Positions 9,350-16,760 of a stretch of DNA of 64,000 nt are shown piece by piece (position 1 is the stretch's first letter; the number at the start of each line of letters is the position of its first letter). Position numbers and translations under genes: made by a program. The stretch lies in NCBI RefSeq assembly GCF_900094545.1, contig NZ_FMAH01000032.1, forward strand, positions 19,772 through 83,771, in the 5' to 3' direction. Under the pieces are notes generated by a model. The model was not told the DNA's origin, did not search any database, and was given only the letters and a program-made list of their open reading frames with translations. This DNA is from Martinezella miluonensis (GTDB taxonomy: Bacteria > Pseudomonadota > Alphaproteobacteria > Rhizobiales > Rhizobiaceae).

Positions 9350-9916
9350 ATGGGTCTCAAGGTCTCGATAAAGAGCTCAACAATGATGACGGTCGCTGTC
9401 GGATTTTTGCTCGCCACCAGCTTGCAGGCCCTTGCCGCCGGCTCGGAAAGCGATGAAACGGCCCCGCCGCCGAAAAGCAAGACGACCACCGAATGCACCG
9501 GTGGCAAAGTGTGGGATAAGGACAAGAAGGAATGCGTGAAGCCGAACGAAAGCGGCTTCAACGACGACCAGCTTTTCCAGGCCGCACGCGAATTCGCCTA
9601 TGCCGGCCAGTATGAGAATGCCATCACCGTTCTGAAGCTTGCCAGGGACCAGAACGATCCCCGCATCCTTAATTATCTCGGCTATTCCAATCGCAAGGCC
9701 GGCCGCATGGAGCTCGGCATGAGCTACTATCGCAAGGCTCTGCAGCACGATGAGAACTACATTCTCGCGCGCTCCTACATGGGACAGGCGCTGCTCGAAC
9801 AGGGCGACGTTCAAGGCGCGCGCGTGCAGCTCGTCGAAATCCGTGATCGTGGCGGCGAGAATACGTGGGCCTATCGCTCGCTGCTGCAATCACTCAAGGG
9901 TCATGTCGTTTATTGA
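9350..9916 (+). CDS. secreted tetratricopeptide-repeat protein
   Basis: A 188-residue protein beginning 6 bases after a good ribosome-binding site (GGAGGA). It has a signal peptide (hydrophobic stretch about residues 12-28, ALAAG cleavage region), then a linker with a Cys pair (TECTGGKVWDKDKKECVKP). Residues about 75-170 form TPR-like helices (AREFAYAGQYENAITVLKLA, then NYLGYSNRKAGRMELGMSYY). It is probably periplasmic. It lies about 200 bases upstream of an ECF sigma and anti-sigma pair on the same strand, so a link to an envelope response is possible but unproven. Confidence 0.8.
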   Translation: MGLKVSIKSSTMMTVAVGFLLATSLQALAAGSESDETAPPPKSKTTTECTGGKVWDKDKKECVKPNESGFNDDQLFQAAREFAYAGQYENAITVLKLARDQNDPRILNYLGYSNRKAGRMELGMSYYRKALQHDENYILARSYMGQALLEQGDVQGARVQLVEIRDRGGENTWAYRSLLQSLKGHVVY

Positions 9917-9926
9917 GGAGTGATCC

Positions 9927-10139
9927 ATGGCATCCAGGCGAGTCGCCAGCTCAATGACAGGCAACCACGCGAGTGCTTTTGAAGACTTGCGAAGCGGCAC
10001 AAAAATGGTTCATACCAACACAGGACGATCATTCCGTTCGCATCGCCCTTTCCAAGGGAAAGGCCCAGATTTGCGGGAAGACGTCGTCGATGTCACAACC
10101 TCCAACGCCTCTTTGGAACGACCATGCACACGCCGGTAG
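9927..10139 (+). CDS. possible small ORF ahead of the sigma-factor gene (doubtful)
   Basis: A 70-codon ORF whose ATG follows a strong GAGGAG ribosome-binding site at ideal spacing, ten bases after the TPR stop. It overlaps the sigma-factor start by 16 bases. The amino-acid sequence has no recognisable family and is rich in Arg, Ser and Thr, as random high-GC frames are. It may instead be untranslated leader of the sigma gene. Kept only because of the ribosome-binding site. Confidence 0.2.
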   Translation: MASRRVASSMTGNHASAFEDLRSGTKMVHTNTGRSFRSHRPFQGKGPDLREDVVDVTTSNASLERPCTRR

Positions 10140-10636
10140 CAGCAGCCATCGATATCAGACGCGACCTGGTCGGGCTTCTTCCGAAGCTGCGCCGCTTCGC
10201 AGTGACTCTGACCGGCGACCTGACCGAAGCCGACGAACTCGTCCAAAGCATCTGTCAGCGCGGCATAGCCAAGTTCCATCTCTGGAACGGCACCGGCAAA
10301 CTGGAAAGCTGGCTCTATACGATGGCTCGGAATCAGTGGGTCGATGAAGCGCGGCGTCAAAAACTGCGCCCCGCAAAGGGCAACGCCCTCGAGCAGGGCG
10401 AGCCCGCAGCCGGCCTGCATCCAAATCCTGTGGAAGCCGGAGAAGCCCATCGCTTGGTCACATCTTTGCCCGAAGGATTTGCCAGTGTCTTTCTGCTGGT
10501 CGATGTCGAAGGGCATAACTACAAGCAGGCGGCTGAGATTCTCGGCATTCCCTTGTCGGCATTGGCTTCACGGCTCTCCAGCGCCCGTCTCTACCTCGCC
10601 TCCCAAGGTCATAACCGTTCGTCTCGAAGGTTTTAA
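10124..10636 (+). CDS. ECF-family RNA polymerase sigma factor
   Basis: A 170-residue extracytoplasmic-function sigma factor. Region 2 is at about residues 12-80 (LPKLRRFAVTLTGDLTEADELVQ, then ESWLYTMARNQWVDEARR). Region 4 is at about 110-160 (GFASVFLLVDVEGHNYKQAAEI, then PLSALASRLSSARLYL, the DNA-binding helix-turn-helix). It ends three bases before the anti-sigma start, the usual pairing for a membrane-controlled sigma. The target promoters are unknown. I could not find a convincing autoregulatory -35/-10 pair upstream. Confidence 0.9.
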   Translation: MHTPVAAAIDIRRDLVGLLPKLRRFAVTLTGDLTEADELVQSICQRGIAKFHLWNGTGKLESWLYTMARNQWVDEARRQKLRPAKGNALEQGEPAAGLHPNPVEAGEAHRLVTSLPEGFASVFLLVDVEGHNYKQAAEILGIPLSALASRLSSARLYLASQGHNRSSRRF

Positions 10637-10639
10637 GCA

Positions 10640-11482
10640 TTGCAGGACATGAAGAAAATGCCGCTCGAAATTCGCTTGTCCGCCTTTATGGACGGCGAAA
10701 TGAGCCGTGACGAAAAGGAAGAGCTGGAAAAGCTGATCGCCTCCGATCCGGAGGCCCGGCGGATTCTCGATGAATTGAGACACGGCTCCGATGTCGGCCG
10801 CAAGGCACTCGACGAGGTGTTGAAGGAGCCGGTGCCGTTGGCGCTCGTGCGGTCCATCAAGAGTGCTCAACCTCCCAAGACACGCGACCCCTCCCCCCGC
10901 CTCGCGCGACCGTCATTCAAGCTTGCGCCGACAGGCCGGCAGTCGCTTGCCGCAGCCCTCATTTTGTTTGTGCTCGGCGGCGGTATCGGATACCTTTTCG
11001 GCATGCAGCCGGCCCAAGTGCCTGCGGCCACCCCTCCCACCCCGGCACAGGTGGCGATGCGCAATTGGCTTGATGATATCGCAGCATATCATCGCATCTA
11101 TTCGCGGCAGCCGCGCCACATGGTCGAGCTGCAGGCCAGCGAGCAGGATGAGATCAGCAAGTGGCTGTCGAACACCGTCGGCGTGAAATTCAATTTTCCG
11201 GACCTCGCTGCCGACGGCCTCGTCTTCCAGGGCGCCCGCCTGTTCATCGCCAGTGGCAAGCCTGTGGGCCAGCTGGTCTACAAAAATCTCGACGGCGAGG
11301 TCATTGCCATCTGCTTCACCAAGACCGACGGCGTTGCGAACAGCAACAATTTCGACGAAACCATTCGCGACGATGTCAGCATCGTCTCCTGGTATCGCGA
11401 TGGCGCGACCTATGCCGTCGTCGGCCCATCTTCGGATGCGATGCTCGACCAGATCGCCAACAGGGTATCCGCCGAGATCTGA
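10640..11482 (+). CDS. transmembrane anti-sigma factor
   Basis: A 280-residue protein. The N-terminal 45 residues (IRLSAFMDGEMSRDEKEELE) are a typical cytoplasmic anti-sigma domain, here without the zinc His/Cys set. One membrane helix lies at about residues 100-122 (LAAALILFVLGGGIGYLFG), and the remaining 155 residues are periplasmic. A TTG start at 10640 is favoured because AAGG lies 9 bases upstream; the ATG at 10649 has its ribosome-binding site too close. It is three bases from the sigma stop. It presumably holds the sigma factor inactive until an envelope signal arrives. Confidence 0.85.
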   Translation: MQDMKKMPLEIRLSAFMDGEMSRDEKEELEKLIASDPEARRILDELRHGSDVGRKALDEVLKEPVPLALVRSIKSAQPPKTRDPSPRLARPSFKLAPTGRQSLAAALILFVLGGGIGYLFGMQPAQVPAATPPTPAQVAMRNWLDDIAAYHRIYSRQPRHMVELQASEQDEISKWLSNTVGVKFNFPDLAADGLVFQGARLFIASGKPVGQLVYKNLDGEVIAICFTKTDGVANSNNFDETIRDDVSIVSWYRDGATYAVVGPSSDAMLDQIANRVSAEI

Positions 11483-11582
11483 TGGAACCTCCTCTCGCTT
11501 TGCAGCTTGCGGCTATCAGCCTGCCGATGGATAATGCGGTGCGATAATCGCACTGGATAGATATACTCGTTGGAGTTTCAAC

Positions 11583-11786
11583 ATGTCGGACGTTTTTCTG
11601 ACCATTCCGGAAATCGACAGGCGCATAGCGGTGATCAGGGAAAATCTTCGCGAACTGATCGAACAGGCCACCGCCTTTTCCGGCGCGGCCGACGAAGAGC
11701 GGACGTCGGAGCGCATCTCGGAACAAGAGGAAGAGCTGGAGCGCCTGACGAAGCAGCGCGACGAGCTTGCCAGTCAGAAGCCATGA
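11583..11786 (+). CDS. small conserved coiled-coil protein
   Basis: A 67-residue protein behind a GGAG ribosome-binding site. It is almost all charged helix, with heptad-like Leu/Ile spacing (IPEIDRRIAVIRENLRELIEQ, then ERISEQEEELERLTKQRDEL), so a two-helix coiled coil is likely. No Cys, signal peptide or membrane segment is present. The function is unknown. It stands alone between the anti-sigma gene and an acetyltransferase gene. Confidence 0.65.
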   Translation: MSDVFLTIPEIDRRIAVIRENLRELIEQATAFSGAADEERTSERISEQEEELERLTKQRDELASQKP

Positions 11787-11871
11787 ATGCAGGGAGGACG
11801 GTGTCTCCGTCCTTCGGCGACGGCCAGCTTCAGCGCTGGCCGCTGTTCTTCTCTACGTGGACTAAAATGCA

Positions 11872-12333
11872 ATGGCCGACGATTTTCTGATCCGATTCGT
11901 GACACCGCAAGACCATGAGCAGTGGCTTATCCTATGGGAAGGCTACAACAGGTTTTACGGGCGCTTCGAGGCAACGGCCCTTCCGGCCAATATCACGCAG
12001 ATGACGTGGCAGCGCTTCTTCGATGCCTATGAACCCATGCATGCGCTCGTTGCCGAAAGAAATGGCCGGCTGCTCGGGCTGTCGCATTATCTCTTCCACC
12101 GCAGCACCATAGCTATCGAGCCAAGCTGCTATTTGCAGGATCTGTTCACCGACGAGGCGGCGCGGGGAACGGGCATCGGATCGGCATTGATCGAAGCCGT
12201 TTATGAACAGGCCCAGCAGGCGGGCTCGCATCGCGTCTACTGGCAGACGCATGAAACGAACACCAAGGCGATGCGCGTTTACGACAAGATCGCGGAACGC
12301 TCCGGATTTGTCGTCTATCGCAAGTCATTGTGA
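11872..12333 (+). CDS. GNAT family N-acetyltransferase
   Basis: A 153-residue protein with the acetyl-CoA loop ARGTGIGSALIEAVYEQA at about residues 98-115. The family's C-terminal strand follows (VYWQTHETNTKAMRVYDKIAE, ending GFVVYRKSL). LQDLFTDEAARG precedes the loop as beta-4. This is the architecture of single-domain cytosolic GNAT enzymes. It is followed by the leuA terminator and a RIME-like repeat, and is convergent with leuA. The substrate is unknown. Confidence 0.87.
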   Translation: MADDFLIRFVTPQDHEQWLILWEGYNRFYGRFEATALPANITQMTWQRFFDAYEPMHALVAERNGRLLGLSHYLFHRSTIAIEPSCYLQDLFTDEAARGTGIGSALIEAVYEQAQQAGSHRVYWQTHETNTKAMRVYDKIAERSGFVVYRKSL

Positions 12334-12374
12334 AACGGCTGCTCCGCCGACCAAACTGCTCGCCACAAGCAGAA

Positions 12375-12405
12375 CGAAAAATCCCCTCGACGATATCGAG
12401 GGGAT
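12375..12405 (-). terminator. Rho-independent terminator for leuA (minus strand)
   Basis: A perfect 10-bp stem, ATCCCCTCGA at 12381-12390 paired with 12396-12405 around a 5-base loop. On the minus strand it is followed by a TTTTT run (12376-12380). It lies beyond the RIME-like repeat at the 3' end of leuA. Confidence 0.8.
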
Positions 12406-12421
12406 CGATCTTCACTGAACT

Positions 12422-12535
12422 TAGAGCATTTCCAGGAAAAGTGCGCAGCGGTTTTCCGTCCGGAATACGTAAAGAAACAAGAAGGTAGGGCGTTTTCGCG
12501 ATTCGAAGAAAAGCGGAAACGCCCTAGTCGGTTGA
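12422..12535. repeat. RIME-like intergenic palindromic repeat, copy 1
   Basis: It starts with AGAGCATTTCCAGGAAAAG and contains two hairpin units: GGAAAA/TTTTCC near 12435-12458, and AGGGCGTTTTCGC paired with GCGGAAACGCCCT at about 12488-12525. It closely matches copy 2 (56335-56440) in the first unit and in overall design. It lies directly after the leuA stop. Such mosaic palindromes are typical of Rhizobium intergenic regions. Confidence 0.7.
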
Positions 12536-12538
12536 ATT

Positions 12539-14251
12539 TCAGCCCTTTGCTGCCTTGATATCGAGCACGCGGTTTGCGGCCGAAACGATCGCCTCAAGGG
12601 AAGCGGCGACAATGTTCGTATTGATGCCGGCACCGAAGAGCTTGCCGTCCGGATAGGAAATCTCGACATAGGAGATCGCCGACGCGTTGGAGCCATGCTG
12701 CAGCGAGTGCTCGGAATAGTCCTCGACGGACATCGAAACGCCGAGATAGATCGATAGTGCGTTGATAAAGCCGTCGATCGGGCCGTTGCCCCTGCCCTCG
12801 ATGCGCTTCACCTCGCCATTGTCGGAAATCTCGGCCGCAACGATACGCTGCCCCTTGTGTTCGGGATCGGCGAATGTGTGATGATCGATAAAGCGAATCC
12901 GGCCGCCAGGCTGCGTCACATAGCGCTCGATGAAGTGCTCATAGATGCGCTTGGACGGCAATTCCTTGCCCTCCTCGTCGGTGATGCGCTGGATCTCTTC
13001 GCGATACTCCACCTGGAGATTGCGCGGCAGGTTCAGACCGTAGTCCTGCTGCATGATATAGGCGATGCCGCCCTTACCCGACTGCGAGTTGATGCGGATG
13101 ATCGCCTCATAGGTGCGGCCGACATCCTGTGGGTCGATCGGCAGATAGGGCACTTCCCAAACCGGATCGTTGGCGACCTTGGCCGCCTTCATGCCCTTGT
13201 TGATCGCATCCTGATGCGAGCCGGAGAAGGCGGTGTAGACCAGCTCGCCGACATAGGGGTGGCGCTCGCCGATCGCCATCTGGTTGGAATATTCGAAGAC
13301 TTCTTTCATGCGCTCGATGTTGGAGCAGTCCAGCTCCGGATCGACGCCTTGGGTGAACATGTTCAGCGCCATGGTAACGACGTCGACATTGCCGGTGCGT
13401 TCGCCATTGCCGAACAAGGTACCTTCGACGCGGTCGGCGCCGGCCATCAGCGCCAGTTCGGCGGCAGCGATGCCCGTGCCCCGGTCATTGTGCGGATGCA
13501 GGGAGATGATCAGGTTTTCTCTGTTATCGAGATTGCGGCACATCCATTCGATCTGGTCGGCATAGATGTTCGGAGTCGCCATTTCCACGGTGGACGGCAG
13601 GTTGATGATCAGCTTGTTGTCCGGCGTCGGCTTCATGACGTCGATGACGGCGTTGCAGATTTCCAGAGCCACATCCAGCTCGGTGCCGGTAAAGCTTTCC
13701 GGCGAATATTCGAAGCGGTAGCCGCCGCCGGCCTTGGCCGCCATGTCGCTGATCATTTTGGCTGCATCGACTGCGATCTGCTTGATGCCTTGCACGTCCT
13801 TGGCAAACACCACGCGGCGCTGCAATTCGCTGGTGGAATTGTAGAAATGCACGATCGGCTTGTTGGCGCCTTCCAGCGCCTCAAAGGTGCGGGTGATCAA
13901 TTCCGGGCGGCATTGGACGAGAACCTGCAACGACACGTCGGCAGGCACATTACCCTGCTCGATGCACCAGCGGGCGAAGTCGAAGTCGGTCTGGGACGCC
14001 GAGGGGAAACCGATCTCGATTTCCTTGAAGCCCATATCCAACAACAGCTGGAACATGCGCGCCTTGCGATCGTGACCCATCGGATCGACCAGCGCCTGAT
14101 TACCGTCACGCAGGTCGACCGAACACCAGATCGGCGCCTTGGTGATGACCTTGGACGGCCAGGTCCGGTCGGGAATGTTGATCTGGGGATAGGCACGGTA
14201 TTTCACCGTTGCGTCGGGCATGCCTTTGGGGGAATGGCTGTTTGCGTCCAT
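12539..14251 (-). CDS. leuA: 2-isopropylmalate synthase
   Basis: A 570-residue enzyme that condenses acetyl-CoA with 2-oxoisovalerate, the first committed step of leucine synthesis. The HMGL-like TIM barrel starts with the metal and catalytic block VDLRDGNQALVDPM (about residue 45). The metal-binding HPHNDRGTG lies near 250. The C-terminal LeuA dimer or leucine-sensing domain covers about 430-570 (GRGNGPIDGFINAL). The length fits the long bacterial and fungal-like LeuA type. A GGAAAGGAAGAG ribosome-binding site precedes the ATG. A 280-base leader contains a Leu-rich ORF and a large hairpin (see separate entries), so attenuation by leucine is likely. Confidence 0.95.
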   Translation of the reverse strand: MDANSHSPKGMPDATVKYRAYPQINIPDRTWPSKVITKAPIWCSVDLRDGNQALVDPMGHDRKARMFQLLLDMGFKEIEIGFPSASQTDFDFARWCIEQGNVPADVSLQVLVQCRPELITRTFEALEGANKPIVHFYNSTSELQRRVVFAKDVQGIKQIAVDAAKMISDMAAKAGGGYRFEYSPESFTGTELDVALEICNAVIDVMKPTPDNKLIINLPSTVEMATPNIYADQIEWMCRNLDNRENLIISLHPHNDRGTGIAAAELALMAGADRVEGTLFGNGERTGNVDVVTMALNMFTQGVDPELDCSNIERMKEVFEYSNQMAIGERHPYVGELVYTAFSGSHQDAINKGMKAAKVANDPVWEVPYLPIDPQDVGRTYEAIIRINSQSGKGGIAYIMQQDYGLNLPRNLQVEYREEIQRITDEEGKELPSKRIYEHFIERYVTQPGGRIRFIDHHTFADPEHKGQRIVAAEISDNGEVKRIEGRGNGPIDGFINALSIYLGVSMSVEDYSEHSLQHGSNASAISYVEISYPDGKLFGAGINTNIVAASLEAIVSAANRVLDIKAAKG

Positions 14252-14364
14252 GGTCTCGTCTCTTCCTTTCCCGTCATTTCATCCCGCGTCTTAGCCGATC
14301 GGATGCGGCTTGGCGATGATAAATGCGGACCCTTTGCGGGTATGCTGTCGATTTAGGGTAGGTC

Positions 14365-14406
14365 GCGAGGAGCGATGGCCAGCGGGCTTTTCGGCCGCCG
14401 GGCGCT
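14365..14406 (-). promoter_or_regulatory. large hairpin in the leuA leader
   Basis: On the minus strand GAGGAGCG pairs with CGCTCCTC across an inner arm CGGCGG/CCGCTG, making one long stem at about 14365-14406. The 5' arm overlaps the stop region of the Leu-rich leader ORF and is also complementary to that ORF's CTCCTCCTC leucine codons. Two mutually exclusive pairings are therefore possible, as in attenuators. There is no U-tract after the stem, so it may act with Rho or by blocking translation. Confidence 0.45.
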
Positions 14407-14408
14407 CC

Positions 14409-14534
14409 TCAAAGGACCCGGCAACCGCGCGTAAGGCCGAGGAGGAGAAGCGAGGTAAGGGCGCGCGTATTGTCACGCAGAGCTACGCGCCCACGTGCAA
14501 TCTGTTCGGAAATCTTTGCGCCAGTCAACTTCAT
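14409..14534 (-). CDS. candidate leucine-rich leader peptide of leuA
   Basis: A 41-codon ORF from ATG 14534 to TGA 14409. The last 16 residues, LTSLLLLGLTRGCRVL, hold seven leucines, including a run of four encoded by CTT and CTC codons. A promoter (TTGCTT, 17-bp spacer, TATAAG) ends 7 bases before the ATG. Transcription would therefore start at the A of ATG and translation would be leaderless, exactly as at trpL in this window. The gene sits between the benE-like stop and leuA on the same strand. The peptide's role would be to sense charged leucyl-tRNA. It is inferred and has not been tested for conservation. Confidence 0.5.
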   Translation of the reverse strand: MKLTGAKISEQIARGRVALRDNTRALTSLLLLGLTRGCRVL

Positions 14535-14541
14535 GGCCGCG

Positions 14542-14570
14542 CTTATAGCCGCCGGATAGCAAAGAAGCAA
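14542..14570 (-). promoter_or_regulatory. promoter of the leuA leader
   Basis: Read on the minus strand, -35 TTGCTT (14565-14570), a 17-bp spacer and -10 TATAAG (14542-14547). The predicted start is at or next to 14534, the A of the leader ATG. It lies directly after the stop of the upstream benE-like gene, giving leuA its own promoter. Confidence 0.6.
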
Positions 14571-14577
14571 CCCCTTG

Positions 14578-15762
14578 TCACTTCTTCAGCATCTGCACGC
14601 CGCGCGACAGCGCCATCATCAGGCCGCCGGCAATCAAGCCCCAGAAGGCGCCTGAGATACCTCCGAAGGAAACACCCGATGCCGTCACCAGAAAGGTGAT
14701 GGCGGCCGCCTCGCGCGATTCCGGCTGCTGGAAAGCATTCAAGGCAGAATTCGACAGCGCGCCGACCAGCGCCAGACCGGCGACCGCCTCGATCAGGATC
14801 GGCGGTGCAAGCGCGACAAATGCGGTGACAGCACTCGCAAGCAGGCCCAAGACGACATAGCCAATGCCGGCGATGATCGCGGCCCAGTAGCGCCGCTTGG
14901 GATCGTCATGAGCATCCTGTCCCGCACACATGGCGGCGGTGATCGCAGCGAGATTGACGGCATGGCCGCCGAAAGGAGCGGCGAGAAGCGAGAATACGCC
15001 GGTCACGGCAAATAGCGGACCAGGCTTGGGATCGTAGTGATGCACCTTGAGCACGACGATGCCCGGTATGTTCTGCGACGCCATCGTCACGATGAACAGC
15101 GGCAGTGCGATGGAAACGATGCCGGCAAGGGTGAAGACCGGTTTCACGAATTCCACTGTCGGCAACAGCGAATGCTCGAGCGAGCCAAGCGCACCGTCGG
15201 GTATCTTCACACCGAAGGCCAGCACCAGGGCAAAGGCCGCAAGGGCCGCCGGCACCGCCCAAAGCCGCTTGAACGAGCCGACGACGATCCAGGCAAGAAT
15301 GATCGGCAGGCCGAAAGCGGGATTGAAGGCAATCGCCTTCACCGGCGCAAAGCAAAGACCGAGCAGAACGCCGGCGAGCATGGCATTGGCCAGCGGTGCC
15401 GGGATGGCGGCAACCGCGCGGCCGAATGGGCGAAAGAGCCCGGCTATGACGATCAATATGCCACAGACAAAGAATGCTCCGACCGCTGCGGAAAAGCCGC
15501 CCTCGATCGCTCCGCCGCTCGCAAGCAGCGCCGCCCCGGGCGTCGACCAGGCGATACTGATAGGCAACTTGGTGACCGTGCTGAGCATAATGGCACAAAG
15601 GCCCATCGCAACCGAAAGCGCCATCAGGCCCGACGCAGCCTGCGCGTCCGTCGCACCGACAACCTGCAAACCGTGAAAGACAACGGCAAAGGAACTGGCA
15701 AAGCCGACAAAGGCGGTCAAACACCCCATGAACAGGCTTTGAACGGAGAAATCTTTGAGCAT
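14578..15762 (-). CDS. BenE-type benzoate/proton symporter family protein
   Basis: A 394-residue, very hydrophobic inner-membrane protein with 11-12 predicted helices. Family signatures include SIAWSTPGAALLASG (about residue 70), APLANAMLAGVLLGLCFAPVKA (about 125) and AAPFGGHAVNLAAITAAMCAG (about 270), as in BenE/YdcO transporters. Benzoate or a related aromatic acid is the expected substrate, but no ben or cat genes are adjacent, so this is uncertain. The gene is divergent from the DeoR regulator. Confidence 0.88.
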   Translation of the reverse strand: MLKDFSVQSLFMGCLTAFVGFASSFAVVFHGLQVVGATDAQAASGLMALSVAMGLCAIMLSTVTKLPISIAWSTPGAALLASGGAIEGGFSAAVGAFFVCGILIVIAGLFRPFGRAVAAIPAPLANAMLAGVLLGLCFAPVKAIAFNPAFGLPIILAWIVVGSFKRLWAVPAALAAFALVLAFGVKIPDGALGSLEHSLLPTVEFVKPVFTLAGIVSIALPLFIVTMASQNIPGIVVLKVHHYDPKPGPLFAVTGVFSLLAAPFGGHAVNLAAITAAMCAGQDAHDDPKRRYWAAIIAGIGYVVLGLLASAVTAFVALAPPILIEAVAGLALVGALSNSALNAFQQPESREAAAITFLVTASGVSFGGISGAFWGLIAGGLMMALSRGVQMLKK

Positions 15763-15901
15763 GACGACGAAGACTCATACGAAGAGCGATTGAACCCGCA
15801 TGGAGCATTACAAGCGTCAGGCGTGCAAGTGCAGTTTCGGAGCGAAATGGCGGCGGTAGCAGTCAAATCGATCGCCATATGTATCGGATCCGGCCTAATC
15901 A

Positions 15902-15944
15902 TGCATAAACGTGCATATTGACTTTCTTGTTTATGCACGATAAT
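15902..15944. promoter_or_regulatory. inverted-repeat operator and promoter of the DeoR/MFS operon
   Basis: TGCATAAAC (15902-15910) and its complement GTTTATGCA (15929-15937) form a 9-bp dyad with an 18-base centre. The flanks extend it (CGTGCA/TGCACG). The dyad surrounds a TTGACT -35-like element (15918-15923), and GATAAT (15939-15944) could be the -10, although the spacing of 15 is short. The arrangement suits autorepression by the adjacent DeoR-family protein. It also lies in the divergent benE-like promoter region. Confidence 0.55.
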
Positions 15945-15952
15945 GAGAGTTC

Positions 15953-16738
15953 ATGAGTAATTCACTTCCATTGTCTCGGCGGGATGTCATCGAAGCACGG
16001 CTCGCAGAGGGCCGGCAGATCGTCGCCGCATCGCTCGCCGTGGAGTTCAATGTTTCCGAGGACGCCGTGCGCCGCGATCTGCGGGCACTTGCCGCCGAGG
16101 GCAAATGCCGGCGCGTCTACGGCGGCGCACTCCCTCTCCTGACGCCCTCCCAACCCATATCCGCACGGATCGGACAGGAATCCGGGCGCAAAAGGGTCCT
16201 GGCGCAAGCAGCCGTCGCGATGATCGAACCGGGGGAATTCCTCTTTCTCGACAGCGGCAGCACGAACCTTGAGATGGTGGAACTGCTGCCGAAGAACCTG
16301 GACGCAACGATCGCGACGAATTCCATCGACATAGCTGCCGCGGTCATGAAGCGCGGCGACGTTCCGCTCGTGCTGATCGGCGGGGCGGTCAATCCCGTCG
16401 TCGGCGGCAGTGTAGATGCCTCCGCGGTCGCTGCCATCGAAGCCTTGAACATCGACCGCTGTTTCCTGGGTGTTTGCGCGATTTCGGCAAGAGGCGGCAT
16501 CAGCGTGTACGAACATGCAGACGCGATCTTCAAGCGGACGCTTCTTAGAAGAAGCGCAGCACGCATCGCGCTGATCACGTCCGAGAAATTTCACGAACGC
16601 GCGCCGCACCGGATTGGCGGCGCTGCAGATATCGACTGGCTTGTTGTCGAGGATGACCTGCCTGCAGATGACGAGAAGGCGGTCATCGAAGCCGGCTTCT
16701 CGCTCCTGCGGCTGCGCGACGTCACTCCATCCTCCTGA
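15953..16738 (+). CDS. DeoR/GlpR-family transcriptional regulator
   Basis: A 261-residue repressor-type protein. The N-terminal DeoR helix-turn-helix (about residues 8-62) includes VSEDAVRRDLRALAAEGKCRRVYGGAL, the family signature. The rest is the sugar-phosphate-isomerase-like sensor domain (FLDSGSTNLEMVELL, ATNSIDIAAAV, LIGGAVNPVVGGSVD). It binds a phosphorylated sugar or metabolite in characterised relatives. An MFS transporter gene follows 22 bases downstream, and an inverted repeat precedes the start, so it probably controls that transporter and itself. Confidence 0.92.
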   Translation: MSNSLPLSRRDVIEARLAEGRQIVAASLAVEFNVSEDAVRRDLRALAAEGKCRRVYGGALPLLTPSQPISARIGQESGRKRVLAQAAVAMIEPGEFLFLDSGSTNLEMVELLPKNLDATIATNSIDIAAAVMKRGDVPLVLIGGAVNPVVGGSVDASAVAAIEALNIDRCFLGVCAISARGGISVYEHADAIFKRTLLRRSAARIALITSEKFHERAPHRIGGAADIDWLVVEDDLPADDEKAVIEAGFSLLRLRDVTPSS

Positions 16739-16760
16739 TCTCGAAAGACGAGGAACCATC

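Noticed and set aside
12857..14356. 499-codon plus-strand frame antisense to leuA
   Set aside because: Mirror frame of leuA; no ribosome-binding site and no domain. Several similar long antisense frames occur opposite fhs, trpE(G), the heme receptor and oppA.
14291..14476. 61-codon minus-strand frame in the leuA leader
   Set aside because: It lacks a Leu run and a ribosome-binding site; the alternative frame at 14409-14534 fits a leader much better.
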